DNA from: Lacrimispora xylanisolvens
Lineage (GTDB): Bacteria; Bacillota; Clostridia; Lachnospirales; Lachnospiraceae
Assembly (NCBI GenBank): GCA_017084465.1
Contig: CP070896.1
Location: forward strand, 4,949,501 to 5,013,500
Direction: 5' to 3'
DNA: 64,000 bases
The notes beneath the pieces were generated by a model that saw only the letters and a list, made by a program, of their open reading frames with translations, was not told where the DNA came from and did no database searches. The position numbers and the translations under genes are program-made. Below are positions 20,060 through 29,625 of this stretch, piece by piece (the first letter of the stretch is position 1; each line of letters begins with the position of its first letter).

Positions 20060-20896
20060 TCAGAATTTAGCAATCTCGCTGTAAAAATCGGACATATTAT
20101 CCCGGTACTCCTGAGGAGTAATACCACAAATGGCCTTAAAATCATGGATGAAGTGAGGCATATCATAAAAGCCTGTTTCCATAAAAACCTGCGTTAAGTT
20201 ATAGTCATGTCGCTGTAAAAGCCGTATAGACCTGTTTACACGTACAAGGCGTGAGAAAGACTTTATCCCTACCCCCATATATTCGTCGAAAAGCCGTCCT
20301 AAATGGCGTTCGCTATAAAAAACATTCTGCGAGAGCTCTTTTACTGAAAAAGTACCGCCGCTATTTATAATTAAATTACTTGCTTGGGCAAACTCCTGGC
20401 GATAAAAGGCACCTTTTAAATGCGCAAGAAACAGCCGGTCCATTTTCGTAATCAGTTCCTGAATACTTAACGATGTTTCTAATTCATTTGCCATCAGGCG
20501 GTTCATAGAGGAATTAACATGTTCAAAGTCAATGACACAATCTGTTATTTCTTTTTGCGGCATTCCGCTAAAGGCATAATAGCCAGCTGGCTGAAACTCT
20601 ACAATAAACAAAAGACTGAAATTATTGGCTGACTTGCCAACAAAGGAAGGTTTCGTGATGGGTCCAAACAAGTTGCCGTGGATATGGCTGCCAGTACATG
20701 ATAGCACAAGTGTAGCGCTCCCATGAGGCATAACAGCGTAATTATCTGACATCATACCAATAACTGGAAAGGTAATTGTGTAATTAGAAATGAAATTTCT
20801 AAGCTCTGAATGTGGTTGAATATATATAAAATCCACGCCTCTTATTAGTACACGGCTATTATTCATATAATTTTGAATTGAATCTTTCATAAGCAT
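20060..20896 (-). CDS. AraC family transcriptional regulator
   Basis: This regulator of 278 residues has its two helix-turn-helix units in the last 100 residues (VKELSQNVFYSERHLGRLF and TQVFMETGFYDMPHFIHDFK, ending GITPQEYR). The N-terminal half (FIYIQPHSELRNFISNYTI) looks like the ligand-sensing domain found in AraC proteins that control VOC or stress genes. AAGGTGGTGATGATAC precedes the ATG at 20896. It is transcribed toward the VOC gene 35 bases away and probably controls it. Confidence 0.85.
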   Translation of the reverse strand: MLMKDSIQNYMNNSRVLIRGVDFIYIQPHSELRNFISNYTITFPVIGMMSDNYAVMPHGSATLVLSCTGSHIHGNLFGPITKPSFVGKSANNFSLLFIVEFQPAGYYAFSGMPQKEITDCVIDFEHVNSSMNRLMANELETSLSIQELITKMDRLFLAHLKGAFYRQEFAQASNLIINSGGTFSVKELSQNVFYSERHLGRLFDEYMGVGIKSFSRLVRVNRSIRLLQRHDYNLTQVFMETGFYDMPHFIHDFKAICGITPQEYRDNMSDFYSEIAKF

Positions 20897-21005
20897 GTAT
20901 CATCACCACCTTCCTGTTTTCATTTTACTAAATAAACTTTTATTAAACAAGGACAAATCAGGTAATAATAACGTTGATGAAATTTATTTTAAGGAGTCAG
21001 CAAAT

Positions 21006-21818
21006 ATGGATAAAACACCTAAAATAGAAGTTTGCTCATACTGTTCTGGATTTGATGTCAATGAGTTAAAAAATAAAGCAAAGGTAAAGATCAGCTGCAT
21101 TGGAAAATGTTCTAAACATAACCCGGATTTAAATGGAAAGGTATATGGATTTCTGAATGGTGTCTTTACAGTTTGTGATACCAAGGAGGAATTCTTTGAA
21201 AAGATTGACAAATTAGAACCCTATCAATTGAATAGTAATGAGAATCCTTTGGTAGACGCATTTTTGGAGCACCTTGAAAAATGGCGGGATGAGCATGAAA
21301 AACTTCGGGAGCTTTGTCTGGCCTGTCAGCTGACCGAAGAATTAAAGTGGGGACAACCTTGCTATACGTTAAATAATAAAAATGTAGTTATAATTGGCGG
21401 TTTTAAAAATTATATTGCCCTAACCTTTTTTAAGGGAGCATTGTTAAAGGATAAAGACAGATTACTTGTTCAACAGACGGAGAGTGTTCAGGCTGGCCGT
21501 CAGCTGCGATTTACCTCAGTAGAGGAAATTTCTGAGAGAGAAACGATGATCAAAGCTTATATCGAAGAATCTATAGAAATTGAAAAGGCCGGTTTAAAAG
21601 TACCTGTTGAAAAGAAAGCGGAGATCCCGATTCCCGATGAACTGCAAATAAAGTTTCATGATGATCCTGCGTTTAAAAATGCATTTTATGCATTGACACC
21701 GGGGCGTCAAAGGGGTTATATTTTTTATTTTAATGGAGCCAAGATGTCTGAAACACGAATATCACGGATTGAAAAGTATATGGATAAAATCTTTCATGGG
21801 TTGGGGATTGATGATTAA
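21006..21818 (+). CDS. DUF1450-like / DUF1801-YdeI-like fusion protein
   Basis: This protein of 270 residues seems to join two parts. The first about 70 residues (IEVCSYCSGFDVNELK, then CIGKCSKHNP) carry a CxxC and another CxxxC and resemble the small YuzB/DUF1450 family. The rest (LTEELKWGQPCYTLNNKNV, FKGALLKDKDRLLV, ending FYALTPGRQRGYIFYF) matches the DUF1801/YdeI-OmdA type. Those are linked to antimicrobial-peptide tolerance in some bacteria, but their biochemistry is not established. The ATG at 21006 has AAGGAGTCAG before it. An in-frame extension to 20895 lacks a ribosome site. The function is unknown. Confidence 0.65.
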   Translation: MDKTPKIEVCSYCSGFDVNELKNKAKVKISCIGKCSKHNPDLNGKVYGFLNGVFTVCDTKEEFFEKIDKLEPYQLNSNENPLVDAFLEHLEKWRDEHEKLRELCLACQLTEELKWGQPCYTLNNKNVVIIGGFKNYIALTFFKGALLKDKDRLLVQQTESVQAGRQLRFTSVEEISERETMIKAYIEESIEIEKAGLKVPVEKKAEIPIPDELQIKFHDDPAFKNAFYALTPGRQRGYIFYFNGAKMSETRISRIEKYMDKIFHGLGIDD

Positions 21819-21826
21819 CAGCATAA

Positions 21827-21874
21827 TATAGAAAAGCGGAATCGGGCTTAGTCACCTGACTCCGCTTTTCTATT
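21827..21874. terminator. Bidirectional hairpin terminator
   Basis: A perfect 12-base-pair stem (TAGAAAAGCGGA at 21829-21840 with TCCGCTTTTCTA at 21861-21872) lies between the convergent YdeI-like and AraC genes. A-rich and T-rich flanks serve both directions. It touches the stop codon of the AraC gene. Confidence 0.8.
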
Positions 21875-22841
21875 ATAAGTTAAATGTCTTTCTGAACTGA
21901 CTGGGTGTTATTCCGTGAACTTCCTGAAATGCTGCGGTGAATTTTGATGGATTTTTATAACCACACAGCTCAGCAATATGATGGATGCTTAAATGATCAG
22001 AGGAGAGAAGCTGCATTGCCCGCTTCATTTTTTCCCTTCTGATATAATCATAAAGGGGAATATGATAAGTGTTTTTAAAGCTGAGGCGAAGTTTACTATC
22101 ACTCATATCTGCAATTTTTGTCAGTTCGCTCATAGAGGGGACATCCAAAATGTTTTCGTCAAGTGTTTGCTTCACAGCATACATTTTTTTCTCATTTTCC
22201 CATGTTACATAATTCCGTCTGTCATTTCTCCGATCAGGAATAACAGGATAATTACGCGCAATGGAACCAAGAAGGTGAATCACCATGCCCTCAAATGCAA
22301 AGGGCGGCATATCCCCATTTCTGATTGCCCAGCGGATCTGCTCAAAAATGAGCATGGTACCTGGGGTATTCAGATGCTCTGTTTCCCATAATTTCCCATC
22401 TTCAATGCTGATTTTAGGCGCATTGGCTCTAGCCTGCAAAAAGGGTTCTAAAAAGTCCTGGAAAATTAAAATACTGGTAAAACAGGTGTGGACATTCTTT
22501 GGAAAGGTAAACTGGAACGCTTTTTGAGGATTTATTAATTTATGGCATATGGGAGAAAATGTAGTTGCAGCTTTTCCCTGCTGAGAATAAATAATTTCAC
22601 CGCAATCAATGCAAAAAAGCCAGAGACATGGTTCTTTGATATCAATTTTATGAACAATGGTCTGATTGGGCGAAAACCACGCACTGGAGACATAAAGCCC
22701 CTGTGCTGGGGAGACTTCCACAATCCAACCGTTTGACCAATGGGGCGGAAAATAATGCCCAGTACCCGGTCCATAAGGGGTTTGCTGGAGGTTATATTTT
22801 TTTGCCATAGAACCCCAGGATGCATCATCATATTTGTTCAT
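21873..22841 (-). CDS. AraC family regulator, PchR/YbtA-like siderophore-responsive activator
   Basis: This is a regulator of 322 residues. The C-terminal 100 residues hold two HTH units (MSELTKIADMSDSKLRLSFK and IHHIAELCGYKNPSKFTAAF, ending GITPSQFRK). The KLRLSFK start of the domain and the long N-terminal sensor (FSPNQTIVHKIDIKEPCLWLF) resemble PchR and YbtA. Those activators bind their Fe-siderophore and switch on uptake and synthesis genes. A good AAAGGAGG site precedes the ATG at 22841. It is divergent from the siderophore-uptake operon, the classic place for such a regulator. It probably senses the product of the NRPS cluster. Confidence 0.8.
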   Translation of the reverse strand: MNKYDDASWGSMAKKYNLQQTPYGPGTGHYFPPHWSNGWIVEVSPAQGLYVSSAWFSPNQTIVHKIDIKEPCLWLFCIDCGEIIYSQQGKAATTFSPICHKLINPQKAFQFTFPKNVHTCFTSILIFQDFLEPFLQARANAPKISIEDGKLWETEHLNTPGTMLIFEQIRWAIRNGDMPPFAFEGMVIHLLGSIARNYPVIPDRRNDRRNYVTWENEKKMYAVKQTLDENILDVPSMSELTKIADMSDSKLRLSFKNTYHIPLYDYIRREKMKRAMQLLSSDHLSIHHIAELCGYKNPSKFTAAFQEVHGITPSQFRKTFNL

Positions 22842-23041
22842 TAAAAGCCTCCTTTTTTCGTGAGATATTGAAAGTATACTGGAAACAAGGGTTTAATGCA
22901 ATTAAAAGTACTCCATTTTGTTTTAATTATAATCCGATTATAAAATAAAATGAAATGAAAGTGAGTCAAAAATACATATAAACACAGAGCTTTTTGAGCT
23001 GAAAGGAGAATGGCACTTCCTTATCTTGGAGAACAGCTATA

Positions 23042-23092
23042 TTGACGAATATTTTTTATTATGCTAGTATTTATTAGGTTAGTCTAAACTAA
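23042..23092 (+). promoter_or_regulatory. Promoter with DtxR/IdeR-like iron operator for the uptake operon
   Basis: The -35 box TTGACG (23042-23047), a 17-base spacer and the -10 box TAGTAT (23065-23070) form a reasonable sigma-A promoter. Directly after it, 23074-23092 reads TTAGGTTAGTCTAAACTAA. It matches 17 of 19 positions of the DtxR/IdeR consensus and is nearly palindromic. Its place over the transcription start predicts repression when iron is plentiful. The rest of the 307-base gap (22842-23148) is AT-rich and without a gene. Confidence 0.75.
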
Positions 23093-23148
23093 CAAAAAAC
23101 TAAAATTTGTGATGAAACAAACATAAAAAGTATACGAGGAGAATGGAT

Positions 23149-24076
23149 ATGAAAAAAAGAGGGCTGTTACTATGCTCCATGATGTTGTTATTCGTTTTAT
23201 CAGGATGTGGAAAAGCAGAAATAGCAAATAATAAAGGAACAGATATCAATAAAATTGATACGGTTATGGGAGAGATTGAAGTACCCCAAAAGCCTGAACG
23301 TGTGGTAGTGAACTGGTATATCGGCGATGCTTTTTCTCTGGATTTAAATGTGGTGGGTTATTCAGCCTGGGCACAGGAGACCATGCCATTTTATGATAAG
23401 TTTTCAACATCTGCAAAATTGGAAAATTGGGCAGCAGAGGATATTATGGCGGTTGAGCCAGATTTGATTATTACATATAACACAGAAGATTTTGAGAATT
23501 TTAATAAAATCGCACCAGTTTTGGTGATTCCCGAAAGTGAGGTAACTCCGGCAGAACGGCTGAGAATGATTGGTAAAGCCACAGGAAAAGAAAAGGAAGC
23601 GGAGGCACTGATCACAACATTTGATGAAAACCTCGCGGCTGCAAAGGCAGAGTTTCAAAGTGAGATGTATGATGGAAAGACCTTTAGCATTATGGAAGAC
23701 TGGGGATCTACCGGTGAATGGAGTGGTGTAGCATATGAAACCGGCTCCAGAGGCGGCACCCTGGTTTATGACTATCTTGGGTTAAAAATGCCTGAAAAAC
23801 TGGAAGAACTGATTGCCAAAACAGGAGAAAAAAGAGGATCGCTCAGTTATGAGGTCGCTCATGAATATTTCGGTGATTATATCTTGTGGTTCCAGCAGGA
23901 GGGGAAGGAATCCGAATATGCAAAGTCTGATATCTGGAAAAGCATACCTGCTGTTTTGGAAGGCAGAGTGGCGGAGATTCCGGGAGAGAATCTTGGATTG
24001 TTTTACTATGATGATATCGCCAGTTTAACTGCACAGTTGGACTATGCCATTAATGCCATCAAAAATATCGAAGTAA
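23149..24076 (+). CDS. Iron-siderophore ABC transporter substrate-binding lipoprotein 1 (frame break near its end)
   Basis: A FecB/FhuD-type binding protein begins MKKRGLLLCSMMLLFVLSGC, a lipoprotein signal whose lipobox ends in LSGC. The mature part has the periplasmic-binding-fold markers GEIEVPQKPERVVV, AVEPDLIITYNTEDF and ANKIAPV-like FNKIAPVLVIP. As given, the frame runs into the next gene without a stop. Removing one A from the A5 run at 24061-24065 gives a stop at 24074-24076, at the right family length. I use the second ATG (23149), better spaced from GAGGAG. It is the first gene of the operon. Confidence 0.85.
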
Positions 24077-24096
24077 TCATAGAAGGAGAAATCTGT

Positions 24097-25008
24097 ATGT
24101 TAAAGTTCAAAAATACAGGTGCTTTATTACTGGCCTTTGCCATTGGAATTTCTGTCTCAGGCTGCGGTTCAAAGCCAGTGAAATCAGCAGCTGAGGGATC
24201 GGCAGAAATCAGAGTGATCAATACGGAGCAGGGGGAGATAGAAATACCTGCTGATCCCAAAAGAATCATAGTGACATATTGTGTAGGAGATGCCCTGGCT
24301 CTTGGAGTTAAACCAGTAGCAACTAATGATGCAGCTGGCACAGCTTATGAAAAAGAATTGGATGGAGTGCCTGTCTGGGATGAATTTGAAGCAGAACAGT
24401 TGATCTCTTACGAACCTGATTTAATAATTGTTGCTAATCAAAAACAATATGATATTGCTTCCAAAATAGCTCCCACAATTCTGCTTCCATTTACAACCCA
24501 GTCCATGGATGAGCGGGTACGATTTATGGGTGATGTGTTAAACAGACAGGAAAAGGCAAATGCTGTTCTGGACGAGTTTCACCAAAAGCTGGAGGGGGCA
24601 AAGGCTTCTCTTAGGGAAAAGAATGTTTTGGATAAAACCTTCAGTGTGATTGAAAGTGACGGAAACGGTGGTATTTGGGTTTACGGTGATAAATGGGGGC
24701 GCGGAGGAGATTTGTTATACAGTCAGCTGGAACTTCAGGCGCCAGAAATTATTAAGAAGGAAATTATTGCAGCGGAACAACACAGAGATGTTTCCATGGA
24801 GGTCATTAATGATTATATCGGCGATTATATCATAATTGCCAGAGGTCTTGAGGAATTGAAGGGAAACACAATCTGGGAATCTTTGCCTGCAGTTAAGGCA
24901 GGAAATGTGATTCCTATCGATTTTACCTTGTTTTACGATATTGATATTTACTCCTCAAACGTACAACTGGATTATCTGTTAAATGCTCTGCTGAAAACAC
25001 AAGAGTAA
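24097..25008 (+). CDS. Iron-siderophore ABC transporter substrate-binding lipoprotein 2
   Basis: This second FecB-type lipoprotein has its own signal and lipobox (MLKFKNTGALLLAFAIGISV followed by SGCGS) and its own ribosome site GAAGGAGAAA. The reading frame is fused to the upstream gene only because of the indel there. The mature domain shows QGEIEIPADPKRIIV, YEPDLIIVANQ and ASKIAPTILLP, and ends with DYLLNALLKTQE. It is about 304 residues long. The two proteins are clearly paralogous but not near-identical, which suggests different ligands or conditions. Confidence 0.85.
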   Translation: MLKFKNTGALLLAFAIGISVSGCGSKPVKSAAEGSAEIRVINTEQGEIEIPADPKRIIVTYCVGDALALGVKPVATNDAAGTAYEKELDGVPVWDEFEAEQLISYEPDLIIVANQKQYDIASKIAPTILLPFTTQSMDERVRFMGDVLNRQEKANAVLDEFHQKLEGAKASLREKNVLDKTFSVIESDGNGGIWVYGDKWGRGGDLLYSQLELQAPEIIKKEIIAAEQHRDVSMEVINDYIGDYIIIARGLEELKGNTIWESLPAVKAGNVIPIDFTLFYDIDIYSSNVQLDYLLNALLKTQE

Positions 25009-25039
25009 TGTTATTATCACCACGGAAAGGAACGACACC

Positions 25040-26065
25040 ATGAAAAATACCACAACAAAGGGATGGAAGGGTTCCATCAACTTTGCCTTTTACATGGCTC
25101 TTGGATTTGGAATTTTATTGATTGTTTCGGCAGCCTCCATAACATTTGGCGCTGCCGACATGAGAATTGCTACAGCATGGGAGGCAGTTTTTCAGTTTAA
25201 TCCTGAATTAACAGAGCATCAGATTATACAGACACTGCGCCTTCCAAGAACCGTGGCGGATTTAATGGTAGGCTGCAGTTTAGCTATTTGCGGTGCAATC
25301 ATGCAGGGAACTACCAGAAATCCACTGGCTGATTCCGGACTGATGGGTATTAGTTCAGGATCAACGTTTGCTATGGCACTTTGTATGGCGTTTTTGCCAA
25401 TGCGCACTTACGGACAGACCATGCTGTTTGCATGTATGGGTGCTGCTGTCACTACAGCAATGACTTATTTTATTGCATCCATGGGAAAGGGAGGAATGAC
25501 ACCCCAGCGCCTTGTTTTGGCGGGGATATCAATCTCCATGCTGTTTGGCGCATTCAGCCAGTATATTTCCATCCGATATCATTTGGGACATGCCCTTGCT
25601 TATTGGACAGCAGGAGGAACTGCGGGAGCTAAATGGAGTGAGCTGCTGACTGTTTTTCCGGCTTTTGTTTTTGGTGTGGTTGGTGCCATTGCACTTTCTC
25701 CTTCCGTCACAGTGCTCAGCTTAGGGGAAGATGTAGCCACGGGTCTGGGATTAAAAACAAGATTTGTAAAGGGAATTTCTACGATTATTGTGCTCCTGCT
25801 CACAGGACTTTCCGTGATTATTGTTGGTCCGGTTGGTTTTGTGGGTTTAATTACTCCTCATATTGTCCGGTATTTTGTGGGAGTAGATTATCGCTATATT
25901 ATTCCAGCATCAGGACTGTACGGCGCGTTGCTTACGGTTTTTGCAGATCTGGCAGGAAGATTAATCAATAAGCCATACGAAACGCCCATAGGCATTATCT
26001 TTGCCGTTATTGGTGTTCCTTATTTCCTCTATCTGGCAAGAAAACAAAGGAGGGAATTTGAGTGA
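25040..26065 (+). CDS. FecCD family iron-siderophore permease 1
   Basis: This integral membrane protein of 341 residues has the hallmarks of BtuC/FecCD permeases. These are RLPRTVADLMVGCSLAICGA near residue 75, TRNPLADSGLMGISSGSTFA, and the late GPVGFVGLITPHIVRYFVG with the EAA-like loop that meets the ATPase. About ten transmembrane segments are expected. It is followed at once by a second permease (four-base overlap GTGA), so the transporter is probably a heterodimer. Confidence 0.92.
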   Translation: MKNTTTKGWKGSINFAFYMALGFGILLIVSAASITFGAADMRIATAWEAVFQFNPELTEHQIIQTLRLPRTVADLMVGCSLAICGAIMQGTTRNPLADSGLMGISSGSTFAMALCMAFLPMRTYGQTMLFACMGAAVTTAMTYFIASMGKGGMTPQRLVLAGISISMLFGAFSQYISIRYHLGHALAYWTAGGTAGAKWSELLTVFPAFVFGVVGAIALSPSVTVLSLGEDVATGLGLKTRFVKGISTIIVLLLTGLSVIIVGPVGFVGLITPHIVRYFVGVDYRYIIPASGLYGALLTVFADLAGRLINKPYETPIGIIFAVIGVPYFLYLARKQRREFE

Positions 26066-27058
26066 AAAAGAAAGGCTTTATTCTGTTATTTATGACTGTT
26101 CTCATGGTGCTGGTCGCGATTATCAGTATTAATTCAGGTAAAATGAACCTTACTCCTGCAGAGGTAATGAGTGTGATTTTAGGAAAAGGTACACCGAAGC
26201 AGAACCTGATTATTATGGACTTTCGTCTGCCCCGCATAATACTGGCGGTTTGCGTTGGAATCGGCATGGGAATTTCAGGCTGTATTATGCAGAGTCTGTT
26301 AAGAAATGATATGGCAAGTCCGGGCACCCTGGGAATCAGTTCCGGTTCAGGACTCTTTGTATTAATTTTCGTTGTAATTTTTTCTGCAAAATCCAATTCT
26401 TCGGCAATCTTAATGCCTGTATTATCGTTTGTGGGCGGGATGACTGCCGCGGGGTTGATTTTTCTTCTTTCCTACCGGAAGAACAAAGATATTTCCCCCC
26501 ACAGGATTGATTTTAACGGGTGTAGCGCTGGGAAGCGGTTATGGTGCGCTAACTACACTGCTTACTCTGAAACTGGACCAAAATCAGATGGAATTTATAC
26601 AGCGTTGGAGTGCAGGCAGTTTGTGGGGAGATGACTGGCGGTATCTGGGGATTTTGGTACCATGGACAGCCATTTTGTGCGCATATGCATTATATAAATC
26701 CCATGTGCTGAATATTTTAAACCTTGGAAATGAAACCGCTACAGGTCTGGGCACTGCGGTAAAGCCGGAATTTATCGGCCTGACGGTGGCGGCAGTGGCA
26801 CTTTCTTCTGGAAGTGTATCTTTGGGAGGCAATTTCTTTTTTGTAGGCATGATTGCCCCTCATATGGCAAGAAAAATCGTTGGATCTAATCACAAACTGC
26901 TTCTTCCAGCGGCTGGGCTGTGCGGGGCGATAATCGTTCTGCTGGCAGATACGATAACAAGAACCATCAGCCTGGGGACGGATGTACCTACAGGCATTGT
27001 AATTACAGTGCTCAGCACACCATACTTTTTGTATCTATTGGCAAAAGCAAACAATTAA
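26062..27058 (+). CDS. FecCD family iron-siderophore permease 2 (frameshifted)
   Basis: The first part (from GTG at 26062) has FRLPRIILAVCVGIGMGISG and LLRNDMASPGTLGISSGSG. The second part has LTGVALGSGYGALTTLLTLK, FIQRWSAGSLWGDDW and FFVGMIAPHMARKIVG. The break is at a C6 run (26495-26500). With five Cs the frame continues through ISPTGLILTGVALGSG and gives a normal protein of about 331 residues. The gene overlaps permease 1 and precedes the ATPase by 10 bases. Confidence 0.9.
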
Positions 27059-27068
27059 GGAGTACAGT

Positions 27069-27890
27069 ATGAATAGTATTGCAACAGAAAACTTAGACAT
27101 TGCGTATGACAATGCACTGATTGTTGAGAATTTAGAGATGGCAATCCCTCGTAATAAAATTACGTCAATCATCGGCCCGAACGGATGCGGAAAATCAACA
27201 GTGCTAAAGGCGGTCGGGCGTATTTTGAAGCCAAAGAAAGGCATGGTTTATTTAAATGGCGGGGACATTTCCACTTTACCCACAAAAGAGATTGCAAAGA
27301 AAATGTCCATTTTACCTCAGACCCCTTCGGCACCTGGTGGATTGACGGTAAGTGAACTGGTTGCCTACGGAAGATTTCCCCATCAAAATGGCTTTGGAAA
27401 GTTAACAAAGGAAGATAAAAAAATAGTCGAGTGGGCAATTTCCGCAACAAAGCTTTCTGACCTGGAGCATCGGGAAGTAAACACCTTGTCAGGCGGTCAG
27501 CGGCAAAGAGTCTGGATTGCCATGGCACTTGCCCAGCAGACAGATTTGATTTTACTGGATGAACCTACTACATATCTGGATATGGCTCATCAGCTGGAGG
27601 TGCTGGAGCTTTTATACAGCTTAAACCGCAATCAGGGTTGTACCATTGCGATGGTACTTCATGATTTAAACTTAGCGGCGCGTTTTTCTGATTATATGAT
27701 TGCCATCCGCAGTGGAAAAATCATACAGCACGGATCGCCTAAGGAAGTAATGATTCCTGAGGTTTTAAAGAAGACTTTCTCTATTGATGCAGAAGTTGTG
27801 CATGAATCCAGAACAGGAAGGCCGGTTTGCCTGACCTATTCGCTGCTGCATCAGGAGGACTTACCAAAGAGGGAGGCGATTTCTCTATGA
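27069..27890 (+). CDS. FecE-type ABC transporter ATP-binding protein for siderophore uptake
   Basis: This ATPase of 273 residues has Walker A GPNGCGKST, the Q-loop in SILPQTPSAPGGLTVSELVA, the signature LSGGQRQRVWIAMALAQQ and Walker B LILLDEPTTYLDMAHQ. A late H-loop VLHDLNLAARFSD follows. The sequence is that of FhuC/FecE, not of exporters. It should power the two FecCD permeases. Its stop overlaps the next ATG. Confidence 0.93.
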   Translation: MNSIATENLDIAYDNALIVENLEMAIPRNKITSIIGPNGCGKSTVLKAVGRILKPKKGMVYLNGGDISTLPTKEIAKKMSILPQTPSAPGGLTVSELVAYGRFPHQNGFGKLTKEDKKIVEWAISATKLSDLEHREVNTLSGGQRQRVWIAMALAQQTDLILLDEPTTYLDMAHQLEVLELLYSLNRNQGCTIAMVLHDLNLAARFSDYMIAIRSGKIIQHGSPKEVMIPEVLKKTFSIDAEVVHESRTGRPVCLTYSLLHQEDLPKREAISL

Positions 27891-29608
27891 ATATAGCACT
27901 GCGGATATTTTGCGAGGCAAAAAAATATCGGATCTTTCTGGTGTTTGCATTTTTAGCCCTGGTTGTATCTACAGTAGCCGGATTTTATACGCCGTGGGCA
28001 TTAAGAGAGTTAACCTCTCTTGCCACAGAAGGAAGTGGAGATTTTGGCTCAGAAGCCTTACGCATCGGTTTGCTTTTACTGGGGGCGGCAACGCTGCAGG
28101 CGGCGGGTGCATCGGCTGCAGGGTATATGAACCATTATGCGGCACTGCATTATGTGGCTGATTTACGCAAAATGCTTTATGGAAAGCTGCAGAATATGAG
28201 CCTGAGTTATTTCCACAAAAGCAGAACTGGCGACCTTACCAGCCGGGTGGTGAATGATACATTAGATGCAGAGGTGCTTTTGGCTCATGTAATTCCTGAT
28301 TTTATTGTGAATATCCTTACTTTTATCGGGGTCGGTATCCTGTTGTTTACAATTAATGTAAAACTGGCTTTTATGAGCCTGGTTGCCATTCCGTTTTTAT
28401 TAGGTATTACTCTTTGGCAGGGACATCACGTATCACCCGTATGGAAGGAAAACTCCCGTGTGAGAGGAGCGCTTGCGGGCAAGGTTCAGGACAACCTTTC
28501 AGGAATGAAAGAAATACAGATTTTTAATCAGCAGAGTCATGAAGAAAACAGTATTGCTCACCTTGCCATGCTCCATAGCCGGGCCTATCTTCGTGCCAGT
28601 TTCTTTTTTGAAACATCATATCCTTTGCTGGCATTTGTGACTGCACTGGGCACGGTTATTGTGGTGATTTACGGCGGACGTTTAGTAGGAACGGGAGAGG
28701 TAAACATTGGCGACATTGTTGGCTTCGCCATGTATTTATCTATGTTTTATGGACCAGTGAAAAATTTTTCCGCTCTTGTTGAACGCGCTGGAGAGGCGGG
28801 TGCAGGGTGTAAACGTGTATTTGATGTGTTTGATGAAATTTCAGAGGTGAAAGAAAAAGAGAATGCCATTGTTCTGAAGCGGGTTAATGGAGAAATCGAG
28901 CTAAGAGATTTAACCTTCTCCTATCATGAAGATATTCCTGTGATGGAAAATATTAACTTAAAAATCCAGACGGGACAAACAGTGGCACTGGTTGGAACCA
29001 CGGGCGTGGGCAAGAGCACCATTGCAAACCTGATTAACCGTTTTTATGATCCTCAAAATGGGGCGGTTTATATTGATGGAATTGATATTCGGGATGTAAC
29101 CCTTTCCAGTCTGCGCAATAATATTTCTATGGTATTACAGGATACTTTCTTATTTAACGGTACAGTGTATGAGAATATAGCCTATGGCTGGAAAGGTGCC
29201 ACGAAAGAAGATGTGCTTGCTGCGGCAAAAGCTGCCAATGCCCATGATTTTATTGAAAAAATGGAACATGGTTACGACACTACCATTGGAGAAAGAGGTG
29301 TCCTGCTTTCTGGGGGGCAAAGACAGAGAATTGCCATTGCCAGAGCTATTTTAAGAGATTCCCCCATCCTGATTTTAGATGAGGCAACCTCCGCCTTAGA
29401 CACCAAAACAGAAATGGAAATTCAGGCGGCGTTAAACGAGATATCTAAGACCCGTACCACCATTATGATTGCACACAGGCTTTCTACAACCCGGGATGCA
29501 GATTTGATTGTGGTACTGGATGGAACAGGTATTGCGGAAATTGGCAGCCACGATGAACTAATGAAAAGAGGCGGGATATTTGCAGGCCTGCATGGTGTCC
29601 ATGCATGA
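27887..29608 (+). CDS. ABC exporter-fold half transporter (YbtP/YbtQ/IrtAB-like candidate)
   Basis: This protein of 573 residues has an N-terminal six-helix ABC transmembrane domain (1-320), then an ATPase with Walker A GTTGVGKST, signature LLSGGQRQRIAIARAIL and Walker B ILILDEATSALD. It starts at the ATG 27887 (MNIALRIFCEAKKYR) overlapping the fecE stop, with GGGAGG upstream. Exporter-fold transporters inside siderophore loci can either secrete the siderophore or, as YbtPQ and IrtAB do, import it. The sequence alone does not decide. As only one half transporter is present, it probably works as a homodimer. Confidence 0.85.
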   Translation: MNIALRIFCEAKKYRIFLVFAFLALVVSTVAGFYTPWALRELTSLATEGSGDFGSEALRIGLLLLGAATLQAAGASAAGYMNHYAALHYVADLRKMLYGKLQNMSLSYFHKSRTGDLTSRVVNDTLDAEVLLAHVIPDFIVNILTFIGVGILLFTINVKLAFMSLVAIPFLLGITLWQGHHVSPVWKENSRVRGALAGKVQDNLSGMKEIQIFNQQSHEENSIAHLAMLHSRAYLRASFFFETSYPLLAFVTALGTVIVVIYGGRLVGTGEVNIGDIVGFAMYLSMFYGPVKNFSALVERAGEAGAGCKRVFDVFDEISEVKEKENAIVLKRVNGEIELRDLTFSYHEDIPVMENINLKIQTGQTVALVGTTGVGKSTIANLINRFYDPQNGAVYIDGIDIRDVTLSSLRNNISMVLQDTFLFNGTVYENIAYGWKGATKEDVLAAAKAANAHDFIEKMEHGYDTTIGERGVLLSGGQRQRIAIARAILRDSPILILDEATSALDTKTEMEIQAALNEISKTRTTIMIAHRLSTTRDADLIVVLDGTGIAEIGSHDELMKRGGIFAGLHGVHA

Positions 29609-29625
29609 TGAAAGGAATGTACTTT

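Noticed and set aside
23143..25008. A single 621-residue fused double binding protein.
   Set aside because: The second half has its own lipobox and ribosome site. One base in the A5 run at 24061 gives a stop for the first gene, so two genes are far more likely.
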